NCBI RefSeq assembly: GCF_009789235.1
Contig: NZ_WSTB01000012.1
Span: 1-64,000, forward strand
Direction: 5' to 3'
DNA length: 64,000 bases
Source of the DNA: Flavobacterium hydrocarbonoxydans
GTDB lineage: Bacteria > Bacteroidota > Bacteroidia > Flavobacteriales > Flavobacteriaceae
Made by a program: the position numbers and the translations under genes. Below are positions 61,487 through 64,000 of this stretch, piece after piece. Below the pieces are notes generated by a model that was given only the letters and a program-made list of their open reading frames with translations, was not told where the DNA came from and did no database searches. Every line of letters begins with the position of its first letter. Positions within the stretch are counted from its first letter, which is position 1.

Positions 61487-61520
61487 AAAAACTCCGAAAT
61501 CAAATGATTTTGGAGTTTTT
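61487..61520 (-). terminator. Terminator after tRNA-Val
   Basis: Stem AAAAACTCCGAAATC / GATTTTGGAGTTTTT (one G-U pair) with a 4-base loop. It ends the tRNA transcript before the GIY-YIG gene on the minus strand. Confidence 0.85.
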
Positions 61521-61529
61521 GGAAGTTTG

Positions 61530-61604
61530 TGGGCGATGAGGGGTTCGAACCCCCGACCCCCTCGGTGTAAACGAGGTGCTCTGAACCAGCTGAGCTAATC
61601 GCCC
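61530..61604 (-). tRNA. tRNA-Val (anticodon TAC)
   Basis: Cloverleaf on the minus strand: acceptor GGGCGAT / ATCGCCC, D-arm GCTC...GAGC, anticodon stem CCTCG / CGAGG with loop TTTACAC (anticodon TAC, valine), T-arm GGGGG-TTCGAAC-CCC, discriminator A. CCA is not encoded, as is usual in Flavobacterium. The D and T loop sequences are standard. Confidence 0.97.
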
Positions 61605-61793
61605 TTTGTTTAAAGGTGTGCAAATATACAGCTAGAATTTGTATTTGCAAGGATATTTCGAAAAAAAATGAAATATTTTTACATTTATTTTTTATTACCC
61701 TCTTTTACAGGAGTTTATTTTTTACTTAAAAATAAGATTTCAGAACCTTATTGTTTTAATTGTTAAAATACAAAGGCTAAATGTTAACATTCT

Positions 61794-61824
61794 TTTGTAA
61801 TCACTACCTATAGTCATACATTTG
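61794..61824 (+). promoter_or_regulatory. Promoter of the ABC exporter gene
   Basis: TTTG (61794-61797), 19 bases, then TACATTTG (61817-61824): a near-perfect Bacteroidota promoter. Transcription would begin near 61830, about 15-20 bases before the ATG. Confidence 0.8.
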
Positions 61825-61846
61825 CATACCTTAATTGTATATTCAA

Positions 61847-63637
61847 ATGGCAAGATTTCAAGAAAATGACTTACCTAAAGCTAAATTAGATTCTAATTCA
61901 CTTCAAAAAGCTTTACGAATTTTTAAATATGCTAAAAACCATAAATGGAAATTTTTCGTCGGACTCCTATTTTTATTATTAACTAGCGCAACAGCATTGG
62001 CTTTTCCTAAATTAATGGGAATGTTAGTTGATTGTGTGACGAATAAAGATCTGGATAAAGCCAACGAAATAGCATTAACACTAATGGGAATACTGGTTTT
62101 ACAAGCCGTTTTTTCCTTCTTCAGAATATCTCTTTTTGTAAATTTTACCGAAAACTCTTTATCTAATATTCGTTTTGCTTTGTATGAAAATCTGGTAAAA
62201 CTACCCATGTCTTTCTATTCACAAAAGCGTGTTGGAGAATTGAATAGTAGAATCAGTGCCGATATTTCGCAATTGCAGGATACTTTTACTACTACTATTG
62301 CCGAATTTCTAAGACAATTTATCTTAATTATTGGAGGTTTTGTTATTCTGGGAAGCATTAGCCCAAAACTAACCCTGATGATGTTGGCTATTGTACCAGT
62401 AGTAGCTGTTGCTGCCGTTATTTTTGGTCGTTTTATTCGTAAATACGGAAAGAAAACACAAGATAAAGTGGCAGAAAGTCAGGTTATTGTCGAAGAAACT
62501 TTACAGGGAATCAGTAATGTAAAAGCTTTTGCTAATGAATGGTATGAAATCGAGCGTTACAAAAACAAAATTAAAGAAATTGTAAAAATCGCGATTAAAG
62601 GCGGACAATACCGCGGTTATTTCGCATCCTTCATCATTCTATGTCTTTTTGGCTGTGTAGTGGCTGTCGTTTGGTATGGTATTACATTGACTATAAAAGG
62701 AGAAGTTCAGGGTGTTGGAGATTTAATTTCATTTGTACTTTATACAACTTTTATCGGTGCTTCTTTTGGCGGTATTGCCGAAATGTATGCTCAGATTCAG
62801 AAAGCAGTGGGTGCTACAGAACGTGTTTTTGAATTATTAGAAGAAACTCCGGAAGAAATTAATGCCAATAGAAAAGGAGCTGCTGTAGAAAAAATCAAAG
62901 GAAAAGTTTCCTTTCAGAACGTTGCTTTCAGTTATCCTTCACGAAAAGAAATTCAGGTTCTTAAAAATGTCAATTTCACTGCTGATTTTGGTCAGAAGAT
63001 AGCAATTGTAGGGCCTAGTGGCGCAGGAAAATCGACTATATCATCTTTATTATTACGTTTCTACGATATAACTTCAGGAGAAATTCTGGTTGACGGGAAA
63101 AACATTTACGATTATGATTTAGAAAATCTGCGTGGCAATATGAGTATCGTTCCTCAGGATGTAATTTTGTTTGGAGGAACCATTAGAGAAAACATTGCTT
63201 ACGGTAAACCTGATGCTACAGACGAAGAAATTTTCCTGGCTGCTAAACAAGCTAATGCCTGGAATTTTGTCGAAGGTTTCCCTGAGAAATTCGAAACCCT
63301 GGTTGGAGAACGCGGGGTAAAATTATCCGGAGGACAACGCCAGCGTATTGCTATTGCAAGAGCTTTGCTTAAAAATCCAAGTATCTTAATTCTGGACGAA
63401 GCCACTTCTTCTTTGGATAGTGAAAGCGAAAAATTAGTTCAGGAAGCATTGGAAGTTTTAATGGAAGGAAGAACCAGTATCATCATCGCACACCGCCTTT
63501 CTACCATTAGAAATGCGGATAAGATATTAGTTTTGGATAACGGAAAAATTACCGAAGAAGGAACCCATCAGGAATTAATAAGTCTTGAAAACGGAATTTA
63601 TAAAAACCTAAGCAATCTTCAGTTTAGTAATTCGTAA
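61847..63637 (+). CDS. ABC exporter, MsbA-like half-transporter
   Basis: A 596-residue fused permease-ATPase. Residues 1-310 have six membrane helices (FFVGLLFLLLTSATALAFPK; IILCLFGCVVAVVWYGITL) of the ABC_membrane type. Residues about 345-590 carry Walker A GPSGAGKST, the Q-loop VPQDVILFGG, the signature LSGGQRQRIAIARAL, Walker B ILILDEATSSLD and the H-loop IIAHRLST. It works as a homodimer or heterodimer for lipids or drugs. The start ATG at 61847 (MARFQENDLPK) lies 23 bases after a strong promoter. Confidence 0.93.
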   Translation: MARFQENDLPKAKLDSNSLQKALRIFKYAKNHKWKFFVGLLFLLLTSATALAFPKLMGMLVDCVTNKDLDKANEIALTLMGILVLQAVFSFFRISLFVNFTENSLSNIRFALYENLVKLPMSFYSQKRVGELNSRISADISQLQDTFTTTIAEFLRQFILIIGGFVILGSISPKLTLMMLAIVPVVAVAAVIFGRFIRKYGKKTQDKVAESQVIVEETLQGISNVKAFANEWYEIERYKNKIKEIVKIAIKGGQYRGYFASFIILCLFGCVVAVVWYGITLTIKGEVQGVGDLISFVLYTTFIGASFGGIAEMYAQIQKAVGATERVFELLEETPEEINANRKGAAVEKIKGKVSFQNVAFSYPSRKEIQVLKNVNFTADFGQKIAIVGPSGAGKSTISSLLLRFYDITSGEILVDGKNIYDYDLENLRGNMSIVPQDVILFGGTIRENIAYGKPDATDEEIFLAAKQANAWNFVEGFPEKFETLVGERGVKLSGGQRQRIAIARALLKNPSILILDEATSSLDSESEKLVQEALEVLMEGRTSIIIAHRLSTIRNADKILVLDNGKITEEGTHQELISLENGIYKNLSNLQFSNS

Positions 63638-63669
63638 AACCAATTAATTCTTATAAAATCAATCTATAA

Positions 63670-63697
63670 AAAAGCCTCTTTTTACGAAGAGGCTTTT
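63670..63697. terminator. Bidirectional terminator at the end of the exporter gene
   Basis: Perfect 11-bp stem AAAAGCCTCTT / AAGAGGCTTTT with a 6-base loop, between the plus-strand exporter gene and the minus-strand gene at the window end. Confidence 0.88.
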
Positions 63698-63705
63698 GCG
63701 TTTAT

Positions 63706-64000
63706 CTAATCGCCAATGATTTCCAAAGGCGGAATATCATCCATTTTTTCAAGGCGTTCTGCAAGACCGGCTCTGGCTTCTGTAAGTTCCAGTTCGGCTT
63801 TGCCTAATTCTTTGTACCATTTTTCTTTTCCGGTAGTTGCCGTTTCAATCTTGCGTAGGATTTCATAAATTTCTCCTTCGGCTTCCATGATTTTCAGTCT
63901 TTTGTAATACGTCAGACTTTCGGTCATGTGTGCCAGGGCAATCATAGCGGTTAAAAACGGATGATTATTGGTTACATTTACATCTTTTATTTTGCCATGT
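63706..64000 (-). CDS. Conserved helical protein, cut by the window edge
   Basis: The minus-strand frame is open to position 64000, so the N-terminus is outside the window. The visible 97 residues include GKIKDVNVTNNHPFLTAMIA then LAHMTESLTYYKRLKIMEAE and a coiled, acidic C-terminus (KAELELTEARAGLAERLEKM) ending PPLEIIGD. I recognise no family. The apparent start at 63945 is internal to this frame and not preferred. Confidence 0.6.
   Translation of the reverse strand, partial: HGKIKDVNVTNNHPFLTAMIALAHMTESLTYYKRLKIMEAEGEIYEILRKIETATTGKEKWYKELGKAELELTEARAGLAERLEKMDDIPPLEIIGD

Noticed and set aside
61222..61650. 142-residue protein including the tRNA region
   Set aside because: Residues 20-40 (AGSEHLVYTEGVGGSNPSSP) are translation of tRNA-Val; the GIY-YIG gene starts at 61470.

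Overview
The window is about two-thirds AT and looks like a chromosomal segment of a Flavobacterium-type bacterium (Bacteroidota). The evidence is the gene families (Bacteroidota-type PEP carboxylase, menaquinone genes, SelO, YpdA-like reductase, DUF4142), promoters of the TTG-N(17-23)-TAnnTTTG type, weak Shine-Dalgarno signals, many N-terminal signal peptides, and small dispersed inverted repeats of the kind common in flavobacterial genomes.

Region 1 (1-2.5 kb): a 7-bp microsatellite, a Bcr/CflA efflux pump and two small secreted proteins. Region 2 (2.57-10.46 kb): an integrated element bounded by two copies of a dif-like XerC/XerD site. The right copy (10431-10458) is a textbook dif. The left copy (2570-2597) shares the first arm and central hexamer but has a degenerate second arm. 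Inside is a compact, translationally coupled minus-strand operon of small membrane proteins, a murein-degrading enzyme, a beta-rich capsid candidate, a small HTH protein and a rolling-circle Rep. There is no integrase, no Zot-type ATPase and no tail gene. I read it as a prophage of a small tailless, probably membrane-containing ssDNA phage (compare Flavobacterium phage FLiP) that uses the host Xer recombinases. Two secreted-protein cargo genes sit at its left end.

Region 3 (10.7-26.2 kb): a cNMP/CBS/DUF294 protein with a DnaQ-like partner, proline dehydrogenase, AroB, a polyamine pair (arginine decarboxylase and a deoxyhypusine-synthase-like enzyme), RecQ, DinB, PEP carboxylase, an Lrp regulator and an M14 carboxypeptidase. 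Region 4 (26.2-40 kb): an XRE regulator with repeated GTAAAC operators, an acyltransferase, a spermidine-synthase-like/M23/lipoprotein group, an APC transporter, a class V aminotransferase, MsrA, SelO, a YpdA-like reductase, a CYTH protein, and an OmpA/HhH pair. Region 5 (40-49.5 kb): minus-strand menaquinone genes in the order menD, S1-domain protein, menB, menA, UPF0173 hydrolase, two unrelated genes, menC. A 786-bp gap between the S1 gene and menB holds a possible independent small transcript. Region 6 (49.6-61 kb): accessory enzymes and one-component regulators (LuxR-PAS, Crp-like, ArsR, HxlR), including an SDR gene with an internal stop and 18 exact 21-bp repeats. Region 7 (61.1-64 kb): tRNA-Val followed by a GIY-YIG nuclease gene and a damaged tRNA-like copy, then an MsbA-type ABC exporter and a gene running off the window.

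The dif site suggests the window lies at the replication terminus. The most notable items are the Xer-integrated phage, the tRNA/GIY-YIG/pseudo-tRNA unit, the self-overlapping operator array of the XRE regulator, and the 21-bp repeat tract.
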